Source: an uncultured Eggerthellaceae bacterium
GTDB lineage: Bacteria; Actinomycetota; Coriobacteriia; Coriobacteriales; Eggerthellaceae
Assembly (NCBI GenBank): GCA_946626265.1
Contig: CAMOUE010000043.1
Span: 1 to 13,245 of the forward strand
DNA length: 13,245 nucleotides
Direction of reading: 5' to 3'
Shown: positions 1 to 6,817 of the stretch, piece after piece
How the letters are laid out: the number at the start of each line of letters is the position of its first letter
Numbering within the stretch: position 1 is the stretch's first letter
Notes under the pieces: generated by a model
Seen by the model: only the letters and a program-made list of their open reading frames with translations
Told to the model about the DNA's origin: nothing
Databases searched by the model: none
Made by a program: the position numbers and the translations under genes

Positions 1-266
1 TGGTCGATGGAGACGGCCGGCGAGAGGCCGTCGATGCTGTCGAGGTCGGGCTTGCTCATCTGGCCGAGGAACATGCGCGCGTAGCTCGAGAGGCTCTCGA
101 CGTAGCGCCGCTGCCCTTCCGCGTACATCGTGTCGAACGCGAGCGACGACTTGCCCGAGCCGGACAGGCCCGTGATGACGACGAGCTCGTCGCGCGGGAT
201 GACGAGGTCGATGTCCTTGAGGTTGTGCTGGCGAGCACCTTTGATGACTATTTCGTTCTGGCCCAT
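1..266 (-). CDS. uvrA: UvrABC excision nuclease subunit A, N-terminal part (cut by window edge)
   Basis: UvrA is the damage-recognition ATPase of nucleotide excision repair; it loads UvrB onto lesions in the cytoplasm. Only the first 88 residues are in the window; the gene continues past base 1. The protein starts MGQNEIVIKGARQHNLKDID, the typical UvrA N-terminus. It carries the first Walker A loop GLSGSGKS at residues 33-40, followed by SLAFDTMYAEGQRRYVESLS and the YARMFLGQM segment, all hallmark UvrA sequence. The ATG at 264-266 is chosen because it begins exactly at the family start; the Shine-Dalgarno upstream is weak (AGG about 8 nt away). A SOS-type operator lies about 70 bp upstream, which fits LexA control. 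Family assignment is secure; the rest of the protein cannot be judged here. Confidence 0.97.
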   Translation of the reverse strand, partial: MGQNEIVIKGARQHNLKDIDLVIPRDELVVITGLSGSGKSSLAFDTMYAEGQRRYVESLSSYARMFLGQMSKPDLDSIDGLSPAVSID

Positions 267-302
267 GGAGCGCCTGCTTTCGTATCTGAAACGTAGCGTT
301 GA

Positions 303-308
303 ATTCTA
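303..308 (-). promoter_or_regulatory. Candidate -10 element of uvrA
   Basis: On the minus strand this reads TAGAAT, one mismatch from TATAAT. It would place the transcription start near 296 and give a leader of roughly 30 nt before the uvrA ATG. No convincing -35 is seen; the expected -35 region (about 326-331) lies immediately next to the SOS-like operator at 335-346. The call rests on position and sequence only. Confidence 0.4.
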
Positions 309-334
309 CTAGAAGCGCGCACCCGCACGGGATA

Positions 335-346
335 GAACAAATGTTT
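335..346 (-). promoter_or_regulatory. Probable SOS box (LexA operator) upstream of uvrA
   Basis: The plus strand reads GAACAAATGTTT. The Gram-positive LexA consensus is GAAC-N4-GTTC (often GAACRNRYGTTC); this site matches all positions except the last base. It sits next to the expected -35 region of the divergent uvrA promoter, and uvrA is a classic SOS gene in many bacteria. Match and position are seen; LexA binding is inferred. Confidence 0.6.
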
Positions 347-431
347 GCCAATGAAATAACACATGTTAACGTGCCCGACGCGTTCCAGCCCCATTGTGCC
401 TGCGCGCCCGGCGCGCCGCGTCCGCGCCCCG

Positions 432-512
432 GCGCCGTCCAACCCGTCGCGAGCACCCGTCCAAGCCCGCGCCGTCCAACACGTCGCGCGCACCCGTCCA
501 AGCCCGCGCCGT
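432..512. repeat. 37-bp direct tandem repeat, about 2.2 copies
   Basis: Copies at 432-468 and 469-505 differ at only two positions, and a third copy begins at 506 and stops after seven bases. Each copy starts GCGCCGTCCAAC and ends CACCCGTCCAAGCCC. The array ends just where the trmFO -10 promoter element begins. The unit is not a multiple of three and no conserved frame spans it, so it is probably a non-coding duplication in the uvrA-trmFO intergenic region. Confidence 0.85.
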
Positions 513-520
513 GGTAAACT
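512..520 (+). promoter_or_regulatory. Extended -10 promoter of trmFO (leaderless transcript expected)
   Basis: The sequence TGGTAAACT is an extended -10 element (TGn followed by TAAACT). Its last base is only six bases before the trmFO ATG at 527, so transcription would begin at or next to the A of the start codon. There is no Shine-Dalgarno sequence between the element and the ATG, consistent with a leaderless mRNA, a common arrangement in actinobacteria. No good -35 is visible. Confidence 0.5.
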
Positions 521-526
521 GCCCGC

Positions 527-1909
527 ATGGATACGAACGTTGCAATCATAGGGGCGGGCCTCGCGGGAAGCGAGGCCGCGCTGCAGCTGGCGAAGCGCGG
601 GATTGCCTGCACGCTGTACGAGATGAGGCCCGAGCGGCAGACCGACGTCCACAAGACGGGCAACTGCGCCGAGCTCGTGTGCTCGAACTCTCTGAAGAGC
701 ATGAAGCCCGAAAGCGCCGCCGGCATGCTGAAAGCCGAACTCAGGGCCCTCGAGTCGGTCGTCTTCGATGCCGCACGCGCGCACGCCGTGCCCGCAGGCG
801 GCGCGCTCGCCGTCGACCGGGACGCCTTCTCGGCAGACGTCACCGCGCGCATCGAGGCCGAGCCGCTCATCCGGCTCGAACGCCGCGAGGTGACCGACAT
901 CGCCGACGCCGCCGACGGCGCGAGCGCCCTCGTGCTCGCGACCGGCCCGCTCACGAGCGATGCCATGAGCGCCTCGCTCGCGAAGCTCACGGGCGACTAC
1001 CTCGCGTTTTTCGATGCGGCCGCGCCGATCGTCATGGCGGACTCGCTCGACGGCTCCATCCTTTTCAGGCAGAGCCGCTACGAGGACGCAGACGACGGAT
1101 CGGGCGAGGCGAAGGGCGACTACCTGAACGCCCCTTTCACGAAAGACGAATACGACCGCTTCATAGAGGAGCTTCTCGCGGCCGACCGGGTCATCAGCCG
1201 GGACTTCGAGTCGAAGGAGCTTTTCCAGGCGTGCCAGCCTATCGAGGAGATCGCGCGCGCCGGGCACGACGCCCCGCGGTTCGGGCCGTTGAAGCCGGTG
1301 GGCCTCACCGACCCGAGGACGGGAAGGCGGCCGTGGGCGGCGCTCCAGCTGAGGGCCGAGGACGCGCACGGATCGTGCTACAACCTCGTCGGCTTCCAGA
1401 CGAACCTCAAGTTCGGCGAGCAGAAACGCGTGTTCAGCATGATCCCCGGCCTCGAGAACGCAGAGTTCGCGCGCTACGGCGTCATGCACCGGAACACGTT
1501 CATAGACGCGCCGCGACTTCTCGACGCGAACCTCATGCTGCGCAAGCGCATAGCCGGCCGCGAAGACGTCCCCGTCTTCGTCGCAGGCCAGCTCGGCGGA
1601 ACCGAGGGATACTGCGAGGCGATCCGCTCGGGCCTCCACGTGGCGATTTCCGTCTCCGCGATGCTGCGCGGGACCGACATCGTGCCGCTGCCCGTGCAGA
1701 CCGTCTTCGGCGCCCTCCTCGCGCATGCGACGGACCCGGCCACGAAGGACTACCAACCCATGCACGTCAACTTCGGCATAATGGAGCCGCTCGAGAAGCC
1801 CGTCAGGAACAAACGCGACCGCTATGCGGCATACGCCGAGCGCGGTGCACGCGCGCTTGCGGGCTACCGGGAAGCGCTCGTCGACGCCGGGCTGATGGAG
1901 GAGGACTGA
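527..1909 (+). CDS. trmFO: Folate/FAD-dependent tRNA (uracil-54-C5)-methyltransferase TrmFO
   Basis: TrmFO makes 5-methyluridine at position 54 in the T-loop of tRNA, using methylenetetrahydrofolate as carbon donor and FAD as reductant. The 460-residue protein has the N-terminal FAD-binding Rossmann motif GAGLAGSE (9-16). The Cys-containing stretch ELVCSNSLKS follows, with C52 corresponding to the flavin-adduct cysteine of the Bacillus enzyme. A second conserved cysteine, C236, lies in ELFQACQPIE. The C-terminal QLGGTEGYCEA segment and the NFGIMEPLEKP stretch are also family-typical. Length is normal to slightly long. The ATG at 527 begins at the family start, lacks a Shine-Dalgarno and lies directly behind an extended -10. 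The gene is followed one base later by xerC, as in the Bacillus trmFO-xerC (codV) operon. Confidence 0.97.
   Translation: MDTNVAIIGAGLAGSEAALQLAKRGIACTLYEMRPERQTDVHKTGNCAELVCSNSLKSMKPESAAGMLKAELRALESVVFDAARAHAVPAGGALAVDRDAFSADVTARIEAEPLIRLERREVTDIADAADGASALVLATGPLTSDAMSASLAKLTGDYLAFFDAAAPIVMADSLDGSILFRQSRYEDADDGSGEAKGDYLNAPFTKDEYDRFIEELLAADRVISRDFESKELFQACQPIEEIARAGHDAPRFGPLKPVGLTDPRTGRRPWAALQLRAEDAHGSCYNLVGFQTNLKFGEQKRVFSMIPGLENAEFARYGVMHRNTFIDAPRLLDANLMLRKRIAGREDVPVFVAGQLGGTEGYCEAIRSGLHVAISVSAMLRGTDIVPLPVQTVFGALLAHATDPATKDYQPMHVNFGIMEPLEKPVRNKRDRYAAYAERGARALAGYREALVDAGLMEED
1897..1905 (+). promoter_or_regulatory. Shine-Dalgarno that fixes the TTG start of xerC
   Basis: GGAGGAGGA lies inside the last codons of trmFO, five bases before a TTG at 1911. 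It is by far the strongest ribosome binding site in the area and argues for TTG initiation of xerC and for translational coupling to trmFO. Confidence 0.75.
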
Positions 1910-1910
1910 T

Positions 1911-2963
1911 TTGGCCCGCGCCGTGAAGACGAGGGTCGCCAAAACGCGCGCGCCCCGCGCCGATCGGCCTTTAGACGGGCGCGGGCCTTCGGACGGCGGG
2001 TTCGCGGAATCTTCGGACGGCAGGCTCGCGCAATCTGGGGGCGATGGCAAGCTCGCCGCGCTCCTCGACGAATACGAGGCCGCGCTCGTTGCCGAGCGCG
2101 GCGCTTCCCCACATACGGTTCGCGCCTACCGCACCGACATCGAGGCGTTCCTGCGCTGGTGCGAGCGCGTCGGCGTCGACCCGCTTTCCGCCACGCACCG
2201 CCAGCTCAGGTCCTACCTCGGGGACATGGACGCCGCGCGCTACGCCCGCACGACCGTCAACCGCAGGCTCTCCTCGCTGCGCGGCTTCTACGCCTGGCTC
2301 AACGTTACCGGCCGATGCGATGCGGATCCCGCGAGCGCCCTATCGGGCCCGAAGACGGCGCGCCACCTTCCGCACGTCATACAGCCTGAAGAGATGTTTC
2401 GCCTGCTGAGCGTGCACAACAGCCGCGATTGCCTGGGAAACGTCCAGCCGCAGACGGCAGAGGACATGAGGGACCAGGCGCTGCTCGAGTTTCTCTACGC
2501 CTGCGGCGCGCGCATATCGGAGGCGGCGGGGCTCGAGATGGGCTCGGTCGATTTCAGATCGCGGCTCGTGAAGGTTTTCGGCAAGGGCGGCAAGGAGCGG
2601 ATCATCCCGTTGCACGACCTGTGCATCGACGCGTTGCGAACCTACATCGACAGCGCCCGCGACGAGCTTCTGGGCGGAAAGACGAGCAAGTACGTGTTCG
2701 TTTCCACGCGCGGCAACCCCATGAGCGCCGATGCCATGCGGAAGGTTTTCAAGGCCGCCGTGCGAAGGGCCGGCCTCGACGAGGGACTTTCCCCGCACGA
2801 CATGCGCCACACGTTCGCAACCGACGTGCTCGCAGGCGGCGCCGACCTCCGCACGGTCCAGGAAATGCTCGGGCACGCGAGCCTCTCGACGACGCAGATC
2901 TACACCCACGTGTCCGCCTCCTCCCTGAAGACCGCGCACAAGCTCGCCCACCCGCGCTCGTGA
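1911..2963 (+). CDS. xerC: Site-specific tyrosine recombinase XerC
   Basis: XerC/XerD-type recombinases resolve chromosome dimers at dif during division. The protein has 350 residues. The SAM-like core-binding domain starts near residue 50 (LAALLDEYEAALVAERG) and the catalytic domain near 155. The full catalytic set is visible: R201 in CGARISE, K225 in GKGGKER, H296 and R299 in SPHDMRHTFAT, H322 in MLGHAS, and nucleophile Y331 in QIYTHV. It starts at TTG with a strong Shine-Dalgarno, one base after the trmFO stop. It is about 50 residues longer than usual at the N-terminus; the extra part is low-complexity and contains an 8-residue repeat (SDGGFAES / SDGRLAQS / GGDGKLAA). XerC is preferred to XerD from linkage to trmFO; a mobile-element integrase is unlikely. 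Confidence 0.93.
   Translation: MARAVKTRVAKTRAPRADRPLDGRGPSDGGFAESSDGRLAQSGGDGKLAALLDEYEAALVAERGASPHTVRAYRTDIEAFLRWCERVGVDPLSATHRQLRSYLGDMDAARYARTTVNRRLSSLRGFYAWLNVTGRCDADPASALSGPKTARHLPHVIQPEEMFRLLSVHNSRDCLGNVQPQTAEDMRDQALLEFLYACGARISEAAGLEMGSVDFRSRLVKVFGKGGKERIIPLHDLCIDALRTYIDSARDELLGGKTSKYVFVSTRGNPMSADAMRKVFKAAVRRAGLDEGLSPHDMRHTFATDVLAGGADLRTVQEMLGHASLSTTQIYTHVSASSLKTAHKLAHPRS
1987..2058 (+). repeat. 24-bp in-frame tandem repeat in the xerC 5' end
   Basis: Two clear copies (1987-2010 and 2011-2034) share CTTCGGACGGC and a following TCGCG block. A degenerate third unit follows at 2035-2058. The period of 24 bp keeps the frame and encodes an 8-residue repeat in the extra N-terminal region of XerC, before the conserved core-binding domain. 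Confidence 0.75.
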
Positions 2964-2971
2964 TGTAGCGT

Positions 2972-2986
2972 CCGCGCGGCGCGCGG
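2972..2986. terminator. GC-rich hairpin between convergent xerC and dprA
   Basis: The sequence forms a six-bp perfect stem, CCGCGC paired with GCGCGG, around a GGC loop. It fills most of the 24-bp gap between the xerC stop and the dprA stop. There is no U-run on either strand, so it is a weak or bidirectional stop signal at best. Confidence 0.35.
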
Positions 2987-2987
2987 C

Positions 2988-3896
2988 TTACCTGCGCACG
3001 TGGACCACGGGGCCCCACCTTCCGTCGGCGTAACGGGCGACGAGGCCATCCGCCTCCGCTTGCGCGAGGCTCGTGGCAAGGCGCTTCGACGCTTCTGCGG
3101 AACCGTAGAGCGAAGCCGCCGCTTCATAGAGCTCGTCCTGGCGCATGGGGCACGACAGGACCGCCTCGACGATCGGGTCGTCATGATGCACGGGCGCCTC
3201 GGGCTCCAACGGCGAGCAGAGGCTGCATCCGCATCTCAGCAGCGCGTCTTGGAAGCTCTCGTCGTCAACGACGGGGACAGCCCCCTGCAACAGCAACCGG
3301 TTCGACCCCCGCGAAGAGAACGACGTGATGGCCCCGGGCACCACGAGCACGTCCTTGCCAAGGTCGAGCGCGTTATCCGCCGTCGAGAACGTCCCGCTCG
3401 GCAAACCCGCCTCGACGATGAGGACGGCAGAAGCAAGCCCGGCGATTATGCGGTTTCGCTCCCTGAACGCATAGGGCCTCGGCCCGAAGTCCCATTCATG
3501 CTCGCTGACCACGGCTCCCCCGGCATCCACTATCCGCTGGAACAACCCGCGGTTCTCCGCAGGATAGAGCCTGTCGCATCCCCCGCCGAGCACGGCAATC
3601 GTCGGCGCGCCCACGTCGAGCGCGGCCTTGTGCGCCTCCGAGTCGCAGCCGCGCGCCCCGCCCGAGATTATCGCCACCCCGAGCTCGGCGGCGATTCCCG
3701 CGAACCGCCGCGCGCACCCACGCCCGTACGGCGTCGCCTTCCGTGCGCCGATAACGGCGAGGCCCCCTTCGAGCACATCGGCGCTCCCGATCCCGTACAG
3801 CTTGTCAGGCGGCTTGCGCACGTTGTCGAGTGAACGGGGGTAGCCGCATCCCGAACGGTCGAGCACCCACCGCTCGCCCCTAAGACGATCGGACAT
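2988..3896 (-). CDS. dprA: DNA-processing protein DprA (Smf), short N-terminus
   Basis: DprA binds incoming single-stranded DNA during natural transformation and loads RecA on it. The 302-residue protein has the Rossmann-like fold motifs LAVIGARKATPYGRG (46-60), IISGGARGCDSEAHKAAL (76-93), VLGGGCDRLYP (102-112), FRERNRIIAGLA (144-155) and SSRGSNRLLLQGAVPV (194-209). A winged-helix-like C-terminus occupies about 240-300. Only about 45 residues precede the core, so the usual N-terminal SAM/HhH domain is missing or reduced. The start is the ATG at 3894-3896, whose A is also the last base of the comM stop (TGATG), so the two genes are translationally coupled. An AAGGGGG ribosome binding site lies upstream. 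An open frame extends further upstream but overlaps comM and is not used. Confidence 0.95.
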   Translation of the reverse strand: MSDRLRGERWVLDRSGCGYPRSLDNVRKPPDKLYGIGSADVLEGGLAVIGARKATPYGRGCARRFAGIAAELGVAIISGGARGCDSEAHKAALDVGAPTIAVLGGGCDRLYPAENRGLFQRIVDAGGAVVSEHEWDFGPRPYAFRERNRIIAGLASAVLIVEAGLPSGTFSTADNALDLGKDVLVVPGAITSFSSRGSNRLLLQGAVPVVDDESFQDALLRCGCSLCSPLEPEAPVHHDDPIVEAVLSCPMRQDELYEAAASLYGSAEASKRLATSLAQAEADGLVARYADGRWGPVVHVRR

Positions 3897-5383
3897 CACG
3901 CGCCCCCTTCCCTCCTCACCCGCAACGCCAGCGCCTCGCACAAGTCGTCGCGGTTCACCTCGAGACGCTCGTCGATATCCGCTATGGTGCGCGCTATCGA
4001 GAGCGTCTTCGCAATCGACCTCCCGCTCATCGCGTTGACGAGCGCCGCATGCTCGACGAACGCGCGGTCCGATTCTTCCATATGGCATGACCCAATCAGC
4101 CCTTGAGTCGTTTCGGGGAAAGACTCGCGCGATTTCCGCCATGACGCGAACTCGCGCCCCCGCACGACGCCGTCGCGCAGGACGGCGGACGACGTCCCCC
4201 CGCGCCCGGACATCACGTGCGACGGCGGAACGCGGTTGACGTCGATGTGGATGTCGATGCGGTCGAGCAGGGGCCCGCCGATCCTGTTCTGGTAATCGCG
4301 TACCTGCGCGTCAGAGCACTTGCAGGGATGCTCGGGGTCGCCGAAATGTCCGCACCTGCAGGGATTCGCCGCCGCGACGAGCATGAAGCGGGCCGGGAAC
4401 TCGACGACGCCCTCCGCCCTCGATATGCAGACCCTGCCCTCCTCCATGGGCTGGCGCATCTGCTGGAGCGCCGAAGTCCGAAACTCGGGCAGCTCGTCGA
4501 GGAAGAGAACCCCCCTGTGGGCAAGCGAAATCTCACCGGGATGCACGGGCGTGCCGCCCCCGAGCAGACCTGCGGAAGTCGCGGAATGATGCGGGCTGCG
4601 AAACGGCCTGCGACCGGCGAGGATGCCGCCGATGTCGAGCCCCGCGACCGAATGCACGAGCGCCGCCTCGAGCATCTCCTCCTCGTCGAGCGGCGGCATT
4701 ATGGATGGCACGCGCGAGGCGAGCATGGTCTTGCCCGAACCGGGCGGTCCCATCATGATCACCCCGTGGCTGCCCGCCGCCGCAATTTGGAAGGCACGTT
4801 TCCCGAGCTCGTTTCCCGACACGTCAGCATAGTCGGGACCGGCCGCAGGGTCGGCCAGCGCGCAGGGCTCGACGTCGTGAACCTCCCCCGTGCGCAGGTC
4901 CGCGACCGTCCGCATCCCCCGCACGCTCAAGCCCGCGATCGGCATGAGCGTACCGCCGTGGTCGGAGCACGAGAGCGCGCACCCCACGTCGCGCGCGCAA
5001 AGCGCGTAGGCGAGCATTCCCGACACGGGCCTCACCTCGCCTGCGAGCGAGAGCTCGCCAACAAAGAGCCCGCCGCGCACCGCCTCGGGATTTATCTGCC
5101 CGGTAGCTGCGAGGATGCCAGCGGCGATGGGCAGGTCGAATCCGGCCCCCGTCTTGCGAAGGGAGCTCGGGGCGAGGTTCACGAGCACGCGGTCCGGCGG
5201 CATCGAGAACCCCGCCGTCTTGAGCGCCACGCGGATGCGCTCGCGCGATTCCTGGACGGCCGCATCCGCCATGCCGACTATGTTGAAAGCGGGGATCCCC
5301 GACGTCACGGCAACCTCGACGTCGACGGGAACCGCCTCGACGCCGCGCAGGGCGGCGCTTCGCACCACGCATCTCCCGTTCAT
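3896..5383 (-). CDS. comM: ComM/YifB-family AAA+ ATPase (Mg-chelatase-like)
   Basis: ComM is a hexameric AAA+ helicase that promotes branch migration when transforming DNA recombines with the chromosome. This 495-residue protein has the N-terminal Lon-protease-like fold typical of the family (RERIRVALKTAGF, then LAPSSLRKTGAGFDLPIA). Walker A is GPPGSGKT (212-219) and Walker B is GVLFLDELPEF (291-301). A cysteine cluster, NPCRCGHFGDPEHPCKCS (340-357), is likely metal-binding, and an arginine lies in LLDRIDIHI. Length is normal. It starts three bases after the yraN stop with no good Shine-Dalgarno, so translation probably depends on yraN. It overlaps dprA by one base. YifB is the older name; a real magnesium chelatase is unlikely without tetrapyrrole genes nearby. 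Confidence 0.96.
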   Translation of the reverse strand: MNGRCVVRSAALRGVEAVPVDVEVAVTSGIPAFNIVGMADAAVQESRERIRVALKTAGFSMPPDRVLVNLAPSSLRKTGAGFDLPIAAGILAATGQINPEAVRGGLFVGELSLAGEVRPVSGMLAYALCARDVGCALSCSDHGGTLMPIAGLSVRGMRTVADLRTGEVHDVEPCALADPAAGPDYADVSGNELGKRAFQIAAAGSHGVIMMGPPGSGKTMLASRVPSIMPPLDEEEMLEAALVHSVAGLDIGGILAGRRPFRSPHHSATSAGLLGGGTPVHPGEISLAHRGVLFLDELPEFRTSALQQMRQPMEEGRVCISRAEGVVEFPARFMLVAAANPCRCGHFGDPEHPCKCSDAQVRDYQNRIGGPLLDRIDIHIDVNRVPPSHVMSGRGGTSSAVLRDGVVRGREFASWRKSRESFPETTQGLIGSCHMEESDRAFVEHAALVNAMSGRSIAKTLSIARTIADIDERLEVNRDDLCEALALRVRREGGA

Positions 5384-5386
5384 GGC

Positions 5387-5836
5387 TCATGCAGCCCCGA
5401 ACGCGTTCCCGATATGCCGGACGAGCGCGCGGTCCTCTGCGACCACGAGAAGCTCGACGATGTCGAAACGCACAGGCGTGTCGTATATCATGTGGTCCTT
5501 CAGGTACCAAGCCGCGATTTTCTCGTAGCGTTGGCGCTTGTTCGGCGTGACCGCCTCCGCAGGGAAACCCTTTTCGAGGTTCGTGCGGGTTTTGACCTCG
5601 ACGAACGTAAGCCAATCGCTATCCCACGCTATGATGTCCGCCTCGCCGGCCGGGCACTCCCAGTTCCGCTCGACGATTTCGAACCCCAAATGCTCGAGGT
5701 ACCTGCACGCGGCCGCCTCGCCGCGCCTCCCGAGCTCCTTGTTGTGGCAATTCCACCTGCTCGGCCCCTCGCCGGCCGACCGATCCCCGCACGCGCCTTC
5801 GACATGCGGCTTTTCCCGACTTGTTTCCTCGCCCAT
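5387..5836 (-). CDS. yraN: UPF0102 (YraN) family nuclease-fold protein
   Basis: The 149-residue protein has a restriction-endonuclease-like fold signature. NKELGRRGEAAACRYLEHLG (32-51) is followed by GEADIIAWDSDWLTFVEVKTR (64-84). Likely metal-binding residues are D67, E80 and K82, in the PD-(D/E)xK arrangement, with E41-type glutamates on the first helix. The cellular role of YraN is not established; its constant company with rnhB, comM and dprA suggests DNA processing. The first 30 residues precede the conserved domain and look unstructured. The ATG at 5836 has an AAGGGGG ribosome binding site, which can pair with an upstream CCCCC (5841-5858). comM follows after three bases. Confidence 0.9.
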   Translation of the reverse strand: MGEETSREKPHVEGACGDRSAGEGPSRWNCHNKELGRRGEAAACRYLEHLGFEIVERNWECPAGEADIIAWDSDWLTFVEVKTRTNLEKGFPAEAVTPNKRQRYEKIAAWYLKDHMIYDTPVRFDIVELLVVAEDRALVRHIGNAFGAA

Positions 5837-5840
5837 GATG

Positions 5841-5858
5841 CCCCCTTTCGATTGGGGG
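5841..5858 (-). promoter_or_regulatory. Hairpin that can mask the yraN ribosome binding site
   Basis: In the minus-strand transcript CCCCC is followed by an 8-nt loop and GGGGG. The G-run is the core of the yraN Shine-Dalgarno, which ends about five bases before the ATG. The short five-GC stem could reduce initiation at yraN. Pairing is read directly; a regulatory effect is inferred. Confidence 0.35.
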
Positions 5859-5940
5859 AATCCTACGACGCGAATCTTGCGGAAAGCTTGCAGAAAACCG
5901 GGCGCAGGCAGGACGCGCGCGACGGCGATGTCGGCCTAGC

Positions 5941-5961
5941 GTTCCCGGACGCCGCGGGAAC
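5941..5961 (-). terminator. Hairpin downstream of rnhB
   Basis: GTTCCCG and CGGGAAC form a perfect seven-bp stem with a seven-nt loop, starting 13 bases after the rnhB stop. It lies in the 138-bp gap before yraN. No U-run follows on the minus strand, so it may be an attenuator, an mRNA-stabilising 3' end or a Rho-independent relic. I see no strong promoter for yraN in the rest of the gap. Confidence 0.35.
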
Positions 5962-5974
5962 TGGCCCACATCAG

Positions 5975-6757
5975 TCAGAACAGGGTCTCCTGCATGAACG
6001 ACCTGCAGAAGGATTCGCGATGGTAGTCGCTCAAACCGTGGTTCCGAATCGCCTCGATATGGCCCGGGGACGCATAGCCCTTGTTCTCGTCGAAACCGTA
6101 CGCCGGGTACTCCGCCGCCTTCTCGCGCATGAGCGCGTCGCGCTCGGTCTTCGCGAGAATCGACGCCGCCGCGATCGACGCGCATTTCGCGTCGCCCTTC
6201 ACGACGTTCACCTCGCGCTCGTCGACGCCCAGGGGGTTTCCGTCGAGCAGCACGACGTCAGGCACGACGCCCTGCGCCTCGATGCTCGCGATCGCCCCCG
6301 CGAACGCGCGCTTGAGCGACGCCGTCATGCCATGCGCGTCGATGTACGCCGGCTCCACGTACTCGACGGCGAAACAGCGCGCATGCTTTCGGATCTCGCC
6401 GGCGATCTGGGCGCGCTTTTCCGGCTGAATCTGCTTCGAGTCGTTGAGGCCATCGATGACGGCCCCCTCGTCGAGCACGACCGCGCCCACCGCGAGCGGC
6501 CCGGCGACCGACCCGCGCCCGACCTCGTCGAGGCCGACGATGACCGCGCCCTCTCCCGCGAGGCTGCGCTCGTACTCGTAGAGTCCCGCAAGGCGCTCTC
6601 GCTCGGCCCGCTCGGCGGCGAGGCGCTTGCGCGCACGATCGAGCGCGCGGACGACGCCTTTCCTCGTATCCGCCGCCAACGAGCGCTCGAGAGCCGCGAA
6701 CTCGCTTTCGTCCGCATTCGCCAACATGGCGTTTATCTGGGGAATCGTGAGGGACAT
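5975..6757 (-). CDS. rnhB: Ribonuclease HII
   Basis: RNase HII nicks the RNA strand of RNA/DNA hybrids and removes misincorporated ribonucleotides from DNA. The 260-residue protein has the diagnostic GLDEVGRGSVAGPLAVGAVV block (75-94) with D77 and E78. LLDGNPL follows with D172, then KGDAKCASIAAASILAKTERD with D189, and GFDENKGYASPGHIEAIRNHG (221-241). An N-terminal extension of about 70 residues is rich in charged helix and has IPQINAML, as in the longer Bacillus-type RnhB. The ATG at 6757 is chosen over a GTG at 6787 because GGAG precedes it by five bases and the GTG lies inside the rplS terminator. The gene lies between rplS and yraN, its usual neighbours. Confidence 0.96.
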   Translation of the reverse strand: MSLTIPQINAMLANADESEFAALERSLAADTRKGVVRALDRARKRLAAERAERERLAGLYEYERSLAGEGAVIVGLDEVGRGSVAGPLAVGAVVLDEGAVIDGLNDSKQIQPEKRAQIAGEIRKHARCFAVEYVEPAYIDAHGMTASLKRAFAGAIASIEAQGVVPDVVLLDGNPLGVDEREVNVVKGDAKCASIAAASILAKTERDALMREKAAEYPAYGFDENKGYASPGHIEAIRNHGLSDYHRESFCRSFMQETLF

Positions 6758-6773
6758 AGGAGCTCCATTACGT

Positions 6774-6800
6774 AAAAAAGCCCGCACGAAGCGGGCTTTT
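6774..6800 (-). terminator. Rho-independent terminator of rplS
   Basis: GCCCGC and GCGGGC form a six-bp stem around a five-nt loop (6780-6796), followed on the minus strand by six U residues (6774-6779). It lies 17 bases after the rplS stop. On the plus strand the hairpin is followed by four T residues, so it could work both ways. It separates rplS from rnhB, whose ATG is only 16 bases beyond. Confidence 0.85.
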
Positions 6801-6817
6801 CGATGCTTGTCGAAGAC

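Noticed and set aside
248..2050. 600-codon open frame antisense to trmFO
   Set aside because: High-GC coding DNA commonly leaves the antisense frame open. The translation is Arg/Val/Ala-rich with no recognisable domain, while the plus strand encodes an intact TrmFO.
1911..2963. The tyrosine recombinase as the integrase of a mobile element
   Set aside because: It is operonic with trmFO, as in the housekeeping trmFO-xerC pair, and no tRNA gene, attachment site or phage/ICE gene is nearby.
4217..6775. 852-codon open frame antisense to comM, yraN and rnhB
   Set aside because: It spans three complete conserved genes on the other strand, is extremely Arg/Ala/Asp-rich and has no domain signature; it is a codon-bias shadow.
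6758..6787. GTG start at 6787 extending RnhB by ten residues
   Set aside because: The extension would be translated from the terminator stem of rplS, while the ATG at 6757 has a properly spaced GGAG.
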